Shown: positions 1-7,467 of the stretch, piece by piece
Layout of the letters: every line of letters starts with the position of its first letter
How positions within the stretch are numbered: position 1 is the first letter of the stretch
Assembly: GCA_013178275.1 (NCBI GenBank)
Contig: JABLWZ010000026.1
Coordinates: 1 to 58,882, forward strand
Source: Bacillota bacterium
GTDB taxonomy: Bacteria; Bacillota; Ch66; Ch109
DNA: 58,882 bases
Direction of reading: 5' to 3'
Notes under the pieces: model-generated
Databases searched by the model: none
What the model saw: only the letters and a program-made list of their open reading frames with translations
Told to the model about the DNA's origin: nothing
Program-made: the position numbers and the translations under genes

Positions 1-157
1 GGATGTCCGCCGGCACCCGCTCCAGGGCCATCACCGCGCAGGCTCCCGCCTCCTCGGCGATCCGTGCCTGCTCGGGGGTGGTCACGTCCATGATCACCCC
101 GCCCTTCAGCATCTCCGCCAGTCCTTTTTTGATAGTCCAGGTACCCTGATGTATCAA
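1..157 (-). CDS. pdxS: PdxS, pyridoxal 5'-phosphate synthase lyase subunit (N-terminal part)
   Basis: This is the first 52 residues of the PLP synthase subunit that condenses ribose 5-phosphate, glyceraldehyde 3-phosphate and ammonia; the gene runs off the window edge. The translated peptide contains [15 protein letters not shown] and [17 protein letters not shown], both hallmark PdxS segments, the first carrying the early barrel Asp and the second the EAGA region. No ATG lies at the front; a TTG at 157 preceded by GGAGG with a 9-nt spacer is the best start and gives [12 protein letters not shown], close to the usual family N-terminus. The glutaminase partner PdxT would be expected outside the window. 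Family identification is firm; the start codon is inferred. Confidence 0.93.
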   Translation of the reverse strand, partial: MIHQGTWTIKKGLAEMLKGGVIMDVTTPEQARIAEEAGACAVMALERVPADI

Positions 158-202
158 ATTAATTACCCTCCTTTATATATTACTTATTCAATGGGTAATT
201 AT

Positions 203-231
203 ATCCTACTATTATAGTTGATTATTGTCAA
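203..231 (-). promoter_or_regulatory. Putative sigma-A promoter of pdxS
   Basis: On the minus strand TTGACA (226-231) is followed after 17 nt by TAGGAT (203-208), a plausible -10. The -35 is embedded in a short inverted repeat, GTTGA-N6-TCAAC, which could bind a regulator. No PdxR or similar gene is visible here. Confidence 0.5.
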
Positions 232-275
232 CCCGGTTCAGCCTTAAGTTTTTAGAGCAGCTCTAGAAATATCAA

Positions 276-304
276 AGGCTTCCACCGGGGAATGGCGGAA
301 GCCT
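276..304 (-). terminator. Putative terminator after the TVP38-like gene
   Basis: An 8-bp inverted repeat (AGGCTTCC/GGAAGCCT) lies 30 nt beyond the stop of the 335-1024 gene. On the minus strand it is followed by a weak T-rich run (TTTGATATTT). It probably ends the five-gene operon above it before pdxS. Confidence 0.55.
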
Positions 305-334
305 CTCTTATGTCTCGTTTTGGACCTCATTTGG

Positions 335-1024
335 TCAGCTGGCGACTGACTTTTTGTTCTGAAAGATCTTTTTCAAGAGCAGCACCAGGATGCTGATGGC
401 GAATAGACAGAACAGACCGAACACAAACATCCGGGCGCCCCCGACCAGCATGTCCCCGACATAGGAGTAGACCAGGGTGGCTGGCAGCTGGCCGACCCCG
501 GTGGCCCAGAAAAACTCCCAGAATCCCATCGAGGTCAGGCCGGCGGCGTAGCTGACCGCATCGAAGGAAACAAAGGGCAGCAGCCGGCAGATCAGGATGG
601 CGTAACGGCCGTACTTCTTAAAGAAGTCGTCCACGTTCTCCAGTGCCATTTTACTGGTCAGCTTCTCGACCACCTCCCGGCCGAGAAACCGGGCGATGTA
701 AAAGCAGGCCACCGCACCGGCCATGGCGCTGGACCAGGAAAGGGCCGCACCTTTGATCCATCCGAAAAGGGCGGCGTTGGCAAAGGTCAGGACAAAGGCC
801 GGGAGAGGCGCGAGCACCGATTGAAAAACCATCAGGAGGAATGAAATCACCGGCGCCCAGATCCCGAAAGACAGGATATAGGCCTTGATGGCCGAGACGT
901 CCAGCAGGCTGAACAGGGTGACGAGTTTCTTCACATTGGTCTGTATCGGCTCGACCAGCAAGTACAATAATACCACCGCCACAACGATTCCCAACTTGAT
1001 CAGGTTCGAGGTTCTTTTGCTCAT
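335..1024 (-). CDS. TVP38/TMEM64 (DedA-superfamily) membrane protein
   Basis: A 229-residue multi-pass protein of the SNARE-associated/VTT family, which includes lipid-handling scramblases. Visible features are a basic N-terminus and TM helix (residues 8-28), a helix ending in FVLTFANAALFG, the conserved re-entrant segment with FLGREVVEKL, and the signature LICRLLPFVSFDAVSYAAGL followed by a final TM (about 197-218). Its ATG overlaps the stop of the preceding glycosyltransferase by one base, so it is the last gene of a fully overlapping operon. Partners in this operon are lipid- or sugar-related, suggesting envelope work. Family assignment is secure; its substrate is unknown. Confidence 0.88.
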   Translation of the reverse strand: MSKRTSNLIKLGIVVAVVLLYLLVEPIQTNVKKLVTLFSLLDVSAIKAYILSFGIWAPVISFLLMVFQSVLAPLPAFVLTFANAALFGWIKGAALSWSSAMAGAVACFYIARFLGREVVEKLTSKMALENVDDFFKKYGRYAILICRLLPFVSFDAVSYAAGLTSMGFWEFFWATGVGQLPATLVYSYVGDMLVGGARMFVFGLFCLFAISILVLLLKKIFQNKKSVAS

Positions 1025-1749
1025 TAATCGTCCCCCTTGTGGTTTTCAGAATACTTATTAACCAGGTAGTTGCCAAAACGATACGCCGCCAGCTTTTTTT
1101 CCCGGGCTTCAGGCATCTGCATCACGGAGACCAGGTCCTCCCATTCGTCGATATCAGGGCGGGTCGGTAGTAAGAAACATTTAAGCCCCTCGGCGTCCGC
1201 CGACTTCAGGGTCTGCCGCAGTACCTCGCCGCTCCCCCAGGGGATATTGGCGAAGACCCCCGGCCAAGGCTTTTTCATTCCGATAAGGTAGTATCCGCCA
1301 TCGCTTGCCGGCCCGATCACCAGGTCATGACGTTCCAGCATCCGGGACGCGGAACGGATGATGGACTCGTTTACTCCAGGTATGTCCGAGCCTAACAGGA
1401 CGGCGGTATCATGTTCTCTGAGCACCCCGGAAATGGCGTTGTGCATCCTCTCGCCCAGGTCGGCCCCCAACTGCTCTTTAAACCGCAATCCGTTCAAATC
1501 CAGCTCCCTCAGCGCCTGGAATCCCTCCGGCATCGGGAATGAAAACGCCTCCCGAAACTCTTCCTCACCGCCCCCGGTAATGTACAGGTAGGTCTTATAC
1601 CCGATACCCCGCACCAGGTCGAACAGGTCCACCAGGCAGGCGCGGTGAAACAGAGCCGCCTCTTCCGCGGTCAGCACCTCTCGCAGGCGGCTTTTGGTCC
1701 TCCCCGGCAGCGGGATCCTGCTGAATATGATCAGGGCTGGTTCGTTCAT
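1024..1749 (-). CDS. GT-A type glycosyltransferase, DUF2064 (rSAM/selenodomain-associated transferase 1 type)
   Basis: A 241-residue nucleotide-diphospho-sugar transferase-fold protein. The N-terminal LIIFSRIPLPGRTKSRL is the nucleotide-binding segment of the DUF2064 (TIGR04282) family. The LLGSDIPGV block holds the metal-binding Asp, GPASDGGYYLIG is the second signature, and WGSGEVL plus the LPTRPDIDEWEDL tail complete the family pattern. It overlaps its upstream neighbour by 4 nt (ATGA-type) and that neighbour is the usual partner family. In other genomes the pair sits beside radical SAM/selenocysteine-domain proteins or arsenosugar genes; neither is adjacent here. The sugar donor and acceptor are unknown. 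Confidence 0.9.
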   Translation of the reverse strand: MNEPALIIFSRIPLPGRTKSRLREVLTAEEAALFHRACLVDLFDLVRGIGYKTYLYITGGGEEEFREAFSFPMPEGFQALRELDLNGLRFKEQLGADLGERMHNAISGVLREHDTAVLLGSDIPGVNESIIRSASRMLERHDLVIGPASDGGYYLIGMKKPWPGVFANIPWGSGEVLRQTLKSADAEGLKCFLLPTRPDIDEWEDLVSVMQMPEAREKKLAAYRFGNYLVNKYSENHKGDD

Positions 1750-2438
1750 GCTCTCTTTCCCCTGCCCTCGTAAAAGTTAATCAGCTTCGATAGAGGCACT
1801 CCCAACAGATAAAGGAGTTTAACCGTCTGCATCTTGAGCAGGGTCCTCAGCGGCCCGTGTTTTCTGAAACGGCGGGTGCTGGTAACCATAACGGATTTGA
1901 GCCGCCCGGCCCGACTGATCCGGCGCAGCCGGCTTGACAGGATCAGGTCCTCCATGAAGGGAGTCTCGGGAAAACCGCCGGCCTGCGCCAGCAGCCTCCG
2001 GGAGCAGTATATGCCCTGGTCCCCGTAACAGCTTGAGAACAGCCTTACCCTGAGGTTGGACCCTGCCGCCACCAGCCTGAAAAACAAGGTATTCTCGCTA
2101 AATCTCAAGGTGCAGCAACCCCAGGCCTGATCATCCGTCACCGCTTGGCGCACCTCGTCAAAAAGACCCTTTTCCCAATCGGAATCAGCATGCAGGAACA
2201 GCAGAATCTCAGCACTGGAGGCCTCTATCCCCTGGTTTAGCTGCCTCCCCCTTCCCGCCGGCCCGTTTACCAGAGTGACTCCCCATTCCCGGGCGATCTC
2301 CCCGGTTCGGTCAGTGCTGCCTCCGTCGGAGACGATGACCTCCAGGCCCTCCTCTCCAGCCAGCCTTTCCAGCAGGCGGCCCAGGTTGGCTTCCTCGTTC
2401 AGGGTTGGGACTATGACGGAGATCTTATTCCGCTGCAC
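1746..2438 (-). CDS. Family 2 glycosyltransferase, TIGR04283 type (rSAM/selenodomain-associated transferase 2)
   Basis: A 230-residue GT2 enzyme. The start shows the GT-A nucleotide-binding motif ISVIVPTLNEEANL and EVIVSDGGSTDRT; FLHADSDW holds the metal-binding DxD-like site, and FMEDLILSSRL is the acceptor-side ED motif. TIGR04283 proteins are often annotated as arsenosugar biosynthesis glycosyltransferases, but that role depends on ArsM/ArsS-type partners that are absent from this window. Translation is coupled to both neighbours by overlaps (14 nt with the C_GCAxxG_C_C gene upstream, 4 nt with the DUF2064 gene downstream). A membrane-associated polar-lipid glycosylation role alongside the flippase-like protein is a reasonable alternative. 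Confidence 0.88.
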   Translation of the reverse strand: MQRNKISVIVPTLNEEANLGRLLERLAGEEGLEVIVSDGGSTDRTGEIAREWGVTLVNGPAGRGRQLNQGIEASSAEILLFLHADSDWEKGLFDEVRQAVTDDQAWGCCTLRFSENTLFFRLVAAGSNLRVRLFSSCYGDQGIYCSRRLLAQAGGFPETPFMEDLILSSRLRRISRAGRLKSVMVTSTRRFRKHGPLRTLLKMQTVKLLYLLGVPLSKLINFYEGRGKRA

Positions 2439-2847
2439 CGACAGCTCCCTCCCAGAGTTCGACCATCAGTCCGGCGGTGGTCTCAGTAAGCTTCTTACAG
2501 GCCCGGTTGCCCAGCTTTTCGAGCGGGGACCGCTTGGAACGGATTACCCGGCAGCAGCTGGAGCCGAATCTTTCGATAAAACGTTTTTGAATCAGTGCCG
2601 GCAGCCCCGCCCCGGCGGGGTGCGGGTGGTCCCTGGCGATAACCCCGCTGACCATTACCAGACCTACCAATGCGCCGCAGGCGCAACCGCTTCCCATTCC
2701 TTCCCGGAAAAGTGAACCCATCGCGTGCGCCTCCGGGCCCAGGTTTATTTTAAAGACCTCTTCCGCTGCCGCCATCACCGCCTGGCAGCAGTTTAGCCCG
2801 CTGTCCATCGCTTCCCGGGCAGCCTTTTCCGCACTAACTCTTTTCAT
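2425..2847 (-). CDS. C_GCAxxG_C_C family redox-type protein
   Basis: A 140-residue small protein of the C-GCAxxG-C-C (TIGR01909/DUF5) family. The signature cysteines are visible: NCCQAV near residue 20, GCACGALVGL near residue 55, and single later cysteines (SSCCRV, ACKKL). The conserved cysteines suggest a metal or Fe-S site, but the biochemical role of the family is not established. It overlaps the flippase-like gene by 14 nt upstream and the glycosyltransferase by 14 nt downstream, so it is an integral part of the operon. The family often co-occurs with the two transferases found here. Confidence 0.85.
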   Translation of the reverse strand: MKRVSAEKAAREAMDSGLNCCQAVMAAAEEVFKINLGPEAHAMGSLFREGMGSGCACGALVGLVMVSGVIARDHPHPAGAGLPALIQKRFIERFGSSCCRVIRSKRSPLEKLGNRACKKLTETTAGLMVELWEGAVGAAE

Positions 2848-3790
2848 GAATCAGGCCTCCCCACCGGCCTCCCTTCAGCCACAGCAGACCTCCCCACAGG
2901 CTGCTGAAGCTGACCAGAAAGGCGAACAATAAAGACGCCGTCAGGGCCAGGCTCTTATCCACTCCCAGCGGACCCAGCAAAAACACGTAGGCTCCTTCCC
3001 GGACACCATAACCGTTGATCCCTAAAGGCAGCATGGCTATCGCCCCCGCCGCGGGCACCAGCAGAGACGCCTGCAGCCAGCCTACCTGCGCCAGCCCCAG
3101 CCCCTGGAAAAGCGCGCAGAATACCGCGACATTCGCCATCTGAAATCCCACCGACCAGAAGATTACCCAGAAAATCGCTTTGGGATTGCGGCCGATCCTT
3201 CCACCGTGACTGATAAAGCCTTTTAAAAACCCGGCAACCCGGCCTTTACGGTTCTGCAGAAAGTAAGGAACCTTACCGACCAGGAGGAGCCCGGCAAGCA
3301 CCGAACTGACCAACAAGATCATGATGAAAAACAACCGCAGCCCCGGCCACATCTCGCCTGCGAAAACCGAGGCGATAATTCCCACCATCGCCAGCGCCGT
3401 GGTCGCCAGGGTTCTTTCTACGATCACCGAGTAGGCAGCACCCGCGCTGTCGCCAGTCGAGTTACCGATATTAAGTATCCTCACCGCGTCGCCGCCGATG
3501 CTGGACGGTAAAAAATTGTTGAAAAACAGGCCTATCCAGTACGCCTGCCACAGCTCGCGCCACGGGACCTCCAGCCCCTGGGCCTTTAGTATCAGCCCCC
3601 ACTTGATAACGCTGACGACCACCGCGATCACTATCCAGAACACCGCCAGGGTCAGATAGGCCGGATTCATCTGCAGCAGGGCCTCCCACCCCTGGCGCCA
3701 ATCGATCAGGTACAGCAGCGTCCCCAGCAGCAGCAGCGACACTGTCCCGCGTATGACCAGCTTAAGGTTTTTGGTTAAACTTTTTCTCAA
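2834..3790 (-). CDS. Flippase-like / lysylphosphatidylglycerol synthase TM-domain protein (UPF0104)
   Basis: A 318-residue integral membrane protein with about eight hydrophobic helices. It matches the membrane half of MprF/AglD-type proteins (LPG_synthase_TM): GLFFNNFLPSSIGGDAVRI is the diagnostic motif, followed by VERTLATTALA and the C-terminal GYGVREGAYVFLL. There is no soluble aminoacyl-transferase domain, so it is likely a lipid-linked sugar flippase rather than a lysyl-transferase. It is the first gene of the operon; the start is a TTG at 3790 downstream of a GAGAG ribosome site. A TATAAT-like -10 lies at 3830-3835 but its -35 is poor. Confidence 0.85.
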   Translation of the reverse strand: MRKSLTKNLKLVIRGTVSLLLLGTLLYLIDWRQGWEALLQMNPAYLTLAVFWIVIAVVVSVIKWGLILKAQGLEVPWRELWQAYWIGLFFNNFLPSSIGGDAVRILNIGNSTGDSAGAAYSVIVERTLATTALAMVGIIASVFAGEMWPGLRLFFIMILLVSSVLAGLLLVGKVPYFLQNRKGRVAGFLKGFISHGGRIGRNPKAIFWVIFWSVGFQMANVAVFCALFQGLGLAQVGWLQASLLVPAAGAIAMLPLGINGYGVREGAYVFLLGPLGVDKSLALTASLLFAFLVSFSSLWGGLLWLKGGRWGGLIHEKS

Positions 3791-3965
3791 TCTTTTTCTC
3801 TCTTTATGAAATTAATTCGCGCTAACTAGATTATATATTTCTTTAGTTTATAAGTATCATTACTTTTATTTATGGTTCGGTTTCGGCCCAATAACAAATG
3901 GTTATTACCTCCATCGGGATAATAAACTTTATAATTATCTCAAAAAGTACAGAGAGGATGATACT
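3791..3965. promoter_or_regulatory. Divergent intergenic region with AT-rich promoters
   Basis: This 175-bp AT-rich gap separates two divergent genes. On the minus strand a TATAAT at 3830-3835 could serve the flippase-like operon. On the plus strand TTTATAATTATC near 3928-3939 could serve the lipoprotein, whose ribosome site GAGAGGATG precedes GTG 3966. The -35 elements are weak, so positions are tentative. Confidence 0.35.
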
Positions 3966-4640
3966 GTGAAAAAGAAGATGTCTGTGGTCCTGGTAGTGGT
4001 TATCTCTCTATCCCTTATCCTGGTGGCCGGCTGTGGAACTAATACTACTAATACTAACACCACCGAAAAATCGATCTCTCTCAACGGACTGACCAAAGAA
4101 AGCCCGATCAAGGTCGATAAAGCCGCCAATACGGTGACTTATCTGGCCCAGGTCAACGGCAAATTCCTCAATGAGCCTACCCGTCACGGCTCGGTCTATG
4201 TCGGCGGCAGCAACGGGGCGAAGTCCATATTTACGGGCCTGGTCGATGCAGAGAAGTTCTATAACTCTCTGATCGAAGCCGGGTTCCAGCCTGGCAACAA
4301 CATGACCTTCGACAACATGGAGAAAACCAATGTAGCGGGAGACACTTTCGACGTCACCGTCACCTGGGACAAGGCGCCCAAGGTATACAAGCTGGACGAG
4401 GTTGTCAAGGACAGCAACGGCAAACCGATCGTGATCAGGTTCGGCGGCAACCTGAAAAACGCCCAGGACAAGAAGACCGGCTGCCTCATCTGTCTGGACA
4501 GCTGCCCGGTGGGCATCGTCAGTAACTCGACCTATACCTATGGTGCCGTGGAAAAACGCAACGAGGTAGGTTTTATCGGGAACAAGGAAGTGCTTCCCCC
4601 TGATGGCACCCCGGTCGCGATAACCTTCAAAAAAAAGTAG
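3966..4640 (+). CDS. Lipoprotein with YdjY-like domain
   Basis: A 224-residue secreted lipoprotein. The signal peptide is basic (MKKKM), hydrophobic, and ends in the lipobox LVAGC at residues 19-23, followed by a Thr/Asn-rich linker. The rest resembles the YdjY domain (YLAQVNGKFLNEPTRH, TVTWDKAPKVYKLDEVV). Near the end KTGCLICLDSCPVG supplies three cysteines with conserved spacing, suggesting a metal or Fe-S site outside the membrane. The start is GTG with GAGAGGATG 7 nt upstream. It has its own terminator and precedes a radical SAM gene on the same strand. Function of the family is unknown. Confidence 0.82.
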   Translation: MKKKMSVVLVVVISLSLILVAGCGTNTTNTNTTEKSISLNGLTKESPIKVDKAANTVTYLAQVNGKFLNEPTRHGSVYVGGSNGAKSIFTGLVDAEKFYNSLIEAGFQPGNNMTFDNMEKTNVAGDTFDVTVTWDKAPKVYKLDEVVKDSNGKPIVIRFGGNLKNAQDKKTGCLICLDSCPVGIVSNSTYTYGAVEKRNEVGFIGNKEVLPPDGTPVAITFKKK

Positions 4641-4652
4641 ATAGCTGCTGTG

Positions 4653-4710
4653 AATAATGCTGGGGCATTATTGCTCGATATAATGCCCCAGCAATATTAT
4701 CTTTGTCTTT
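4653..4710 (+). terminator. Rho-independent terminator
   Basis: A 14-bp perfect stem (TGCTGGGGCATTAT, 4658-4671, with 4680-4693) and an 8-nt loop is followed by a T-rich stretch. It lies between the lipoprotein stop and the radical SAM ribosome site, so expression of the latter may depend on read-through. Confidence 0.85.
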
Positions 4711-4720
4711 TGGAGGTCTT

Positions 4721-5590
4721 ATGATCACATTTCCTGAAAGCAACAACGCCATAAGCAACCGACGCCTGGACGAACTGTGGCTGCACGCGCTCTATCAGTG
4801 CAACCTGGAGTGCCGTCACTGCCTGTTTTCCTGCTCCCCTCGAAGGGATGATGATCAGATGAGCCTGCTTGAGGCTCAGGAATACGTGACGGACGCCGTT
4901 TCACGGGGAGTGAAGGCGGTTTACCTCACCGGGGGCGAACCCCTGCTTTGGCCACCTCTACGGGATTTTTTACGCTGGTACTACGAGCAGCCCCAGGTGC
5001 TGCCCCTGACCATCCTGACCAACGGGACCCTGATCACCCCCGAACATGCAGGTTTATTCAGCGGCTTCTTACCCGGGGGTCTTTCCCTGCGGGTCAGCCT
5101 GGAATGCTACACCCGCGAAAACCACGAGGACTACCGGGGCAGCGGCAGCTTCGCGAAGGCGCTGAACGGCATCAGGAACCTAAACGGCGTCGGAATCAAT
5201 CCCACGATCGCTTATGTAAACAAGTCGGGCGGCAGCCTGGATGAATACTCGGCCCGACTGCTGGAGCGGGATTTTCGGGTGCGGCTGTGGGAGGATTACG
5301 GACTGGAGATAGAAAGCCTAAAGATAATCGGGGCCTACTCCAAGGGGCGGTTCTCGGGCCAGGTCGAGATGGCGGCCAGCACTGAGCAGATCAATGAACG
5401 CATCGAGACCGTGCAGTGCAACTACGGGGTCGCTGCCAGCAGAGATGGGGTATACCCCTGCCCGATACTGGTGGATGTTCCGCCCGCCCGGTTGGCGTCC
5501 TCCCTTGACGATGCCCTGGCGGGGATGCTGGAGCTGAACCACGCTCCCTGTGCCAGCTGCTTCTGCCTGGGAACTACCTGCGGGAATTAA
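4721..5590 (+). CDS. Radical SAM protein with C-terminal cysteine-rich (SPASM-like) tail
   Basis: A 289-residue radical SAM enzyme. The cluster motif CNLECRHC (CX3CX2C) is near residue 18, followed by the SAM-binding TGGEPLLW and LTILTNGTLI. The last 60 residues carry further cysteines (VQCNYG, YPCPIL, APCASCFCLGTTCGN), consistent with an auxiliary Fe-S cluster of SPASM/twitch type. The ATG at 4721 is preceded by GGAGG; an upstream in-frame TTG at 4703 lies over the terminator and is less likely. It follows a YdjY-like lipoprotein, which might be its partner, but the terminator between them weakens that link. The substrate cannot be inferred; a peptide or cofactor maturation role is possible. 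Confidence 0.82.
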   Translation: MITFPESNNAISNRRLDELWLHALYQCNLECRHCLFSCSPRRDDDQMSLLEAQEYVTDAVSRGVKAVYLTGGEPLLWPPLRDFLRWYYEQPQVLPLTILTNGTLITPEHAGLFSGFLPGGLSLRVSLECYTRENHEDYRGSGSFAKALNGIRNLNGVGINPTIAYVNKSGGSLDEYSARLLERDFRVRLWEDYGLEIESLKIIGAYSKGRFSGQVEMAASTEQINERIETVQCNYGVAASRDGVYPCPILVDVPPARLASSLDDALAGMLELNHAPCASCFCLGTTCGN

Positions 5591-5609
5591 CCCCTTCCAG
5601 ATAATCATG

Positions 5610-5648
5610 CGGGGCTGCCTCATAATAAGAGTCAGCCCCGTTTATTTC
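5610..5648 (+). terminator. Rho-independent terminator
   Basis: Inverted repeat CGGGGCTG (5610-5617) and CAGCCCCG (5633-5640) followed by TTTATTTC. It ends the radical SAM gene and separates it from the converging copper gene. Confidence 0.85.
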
Positions 5649-5671
5649 TATAGTATCAGATAATCTCTTTT

Positions 5672-7192
5672 TCATCCGACCACCTTAAAAGCGCCGGTTA
5701 TCATCCCCATCCAGCATGAATAGCCTAAAGTGCCTTCACTCTGGGGGGTGAACTCGATCACGTTTTCGCCCGGTGAAAGCTGTTTTTTCAGGTTCAGTCG
5801 AGGGATGACGATAGTGCGGTTGCAGCCGTTAAGTGATTTCCCGTCGATAATCCAGCGCACCTTTACCCCTTTTTTGATTTCCTGCACCCGGGGCAGGTAG
5901 GCACCACTTTCCGCCACCGTCCTTACCACCTGGACCGCTTCTTCCGGCTGCGGCCTGGGGAGAGGCTGTGGCTCGGCTTTGGGCTGCGATGCCGCGATCG
6001 GTTTTTGGGGTTCAACCCGCTTCTCCGGTTCTTTCCCGGGGTCCTTCGGTTCCCCTGGCAAAACTGGGACTGGGGTTGGGGTTGGTTCTGCTGTGACGGC
6101 TTCCCGGCTCTCGCCGGTCGCGACAACTATCGGTGCTGAGGAGGTGTCCAGGTTGCCGGCCAGGGACGGGACAAAGGCACCCGAGAGCGCCAGCCCGCGT
6201 GACAGCATCACGATACCCATAACGCACATCAGAACCCCGCTGGCCTTGACCATCCACCGGCTGAAGCCGCCGCTCAGAAGGGTGTTGATGACCCCGAAGG
6301 CAAAGAGCAGCGGAAGCGTGCCCAGCCCGAACACCAGCATCGAGGCTGCTCCCAGCCACCAGCTGCCGGTGCTCAGGGCGTAAATCTGCATCGCCTGCAA
6401 AGGGCCGCAGGGCATCATCCCGTTTAACAGCCCGATCACCAACGGCCCTCTGCCCCGGGACCAGCCGTAAACCCTAGCGACCAAGTTACCGGGCACCCGA
6501 GGGATCAGATGCCGCAGGGGCCTTAGAAACCCCAGAAGGTTAGCTCCTATCAGCAGTACCAACGCTCCCGATACTATGACAACCAATCCCCGGGCTCCGC
6601 CGGTAAGACTGACGGCGGCTCCCAGCGCCCCCGCCAACCCGCCGATAACGGTATAGGAAACGATTCGGCCAAGGTTGTACGAGAAGCTGGGACCCAAGCG
6701 GCTTTTCAGCCTCTCCCCGCCACCATTCCCTGGATCGAGCGGGTTTTGCCGAAGCTCCTCGCGGCGGTTGGCGGTCTGGGATATAACCAGCCCCCCGCAC
6801 ATCGCGATGCAGTGCACCGATGTCAGCAGTCCCGCCATAAACACGATCCCCAGGCCCATCGACTGGTTTATCTCGGGGAAGAATCCGGTCCCGGCACCGT
6901 TCAGGAAGATAAGGCCGCCGACCATCCCCACTATTACCAGTCCGATGATCCCCCGTATCAGCCCATGCCGCGAGGGCACGATCCGGTAGCCCAGGTTTTC
7001 CAGCTCCTGTGCCACCAGGGAGTCGATTTCTCCACCGGGGTTCCGCTCCAGCAACAAGATAGAACGGCGGTAGTCGGGTTGTACCCGCTTTACCCCGGGT
7101 ATCTTCTCCAGCGCTTTTTTTATCCGTCCTTCGCAGGCTTCGCAGGTCATGCCCTGAATCTTGTAAGCCCTGGTTTCTTCTTTTCCGCCCAT
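5672..7192 (-). CDS. HMA - SafE/DsbD_2 membrane domain - cupredoxin fusion, probable copper protein
   Basis: A 506-residue three-part protein. Residues 6-75 form a heavy-metal-associated domain with GMTCEAC. Residues 85-330 are a SafE/urease-accessory-type membrane domain with TSVHCIAMCGGLVISQT and the second half-repeat GLLNGMMPCGPLQAMQ. A Pro/Glu/Lys-rich linker (about 345-430) leads to a C-terminal cupredoxin-like domain with SLNGCN and YSCWMGM, which supply Cys and Met ligands. It resembles CcoS/CtpA-independent copper delivery or export proteins of anaerobes. A second, longer paralogue lies at 45984-47804. It stands alone, divergent from the HD-GYP gene. Copper as the metal is inferred from domains. 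Confidence 0.85.
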   Translation of the reverse strand: MGGKEETRAYKIQGMTCEACEGRIKKALEKIPGVKRVQPDYRRSILLLERNPGGEIDSLVAQELENLGYRIVPSRHGLIRGIIGLVIVGMVGGLIFLNGAGTGFFPEINQSMGLGIVFMAGLLTSVHCIAMCGGLVISQTANRREELRQNPLDPGNGGGERLKSRLGPSFSYNLGRIVSYTVIGGLAGALGAAVSLTGGARGLVVIVSGALVLLIGANLLGFLRPLRHLIPRVPGNLVARVYGWSRGRGPLVIGLLNGMMPCGPLQAMQIYALSTGSWWLGAASMLVFGLGTLPLLFAFGVINTLLSGGFSRWMVKASGVLMCVMGIVMLSRGLALSGAFVPSLAGNLDTSSAPIVVATGESREAVTAEPTPTPVPVLPGEPKDPGKEPEKRVEPQKPIAASQPKAEPQPLPRPQPEEAVQVVRTVAESGAYLPRVQEIKKGVKVRWIIDGKSLNGCNRTIVIPRLNLKKQLSPGENVIEFTPQSEGTLGYSCWMGMITGAFKVVG

Positions 7193-7467
7193 CGCCGTAC
7201 ACTCCTCAAGTTACCAGCTTCGCCATTTTCTTCGGAGACAATTATTGATTTCCGATTCATGACTAATCAAATCATTTTAATCAGCTATATCATTCAATTG
7301 TCTTCATCAAAATACCTTCTTAGCAATTTATCTAATACTGTCTATTTTTGTAGATACCTTCAAAAAATAACTGCAAGGTATACTCAATTATTCCTATTTA
7401 TATTATAATTTTAGTGTTCTTCTGGAGTATCAGATCTCAGGTTGATCGATGCAGAAAGGTACGAACT
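7193..7467. other. AT-rich divergent intergenic region
   Basis: This gap separates the copper protein from the HD-GYP gene. It contains a TATAAT at about 7403-7408 on the plus strand and several A/T tracts. I see no convincing -35, no structured leader and no small gene. Confidence 0.4.
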
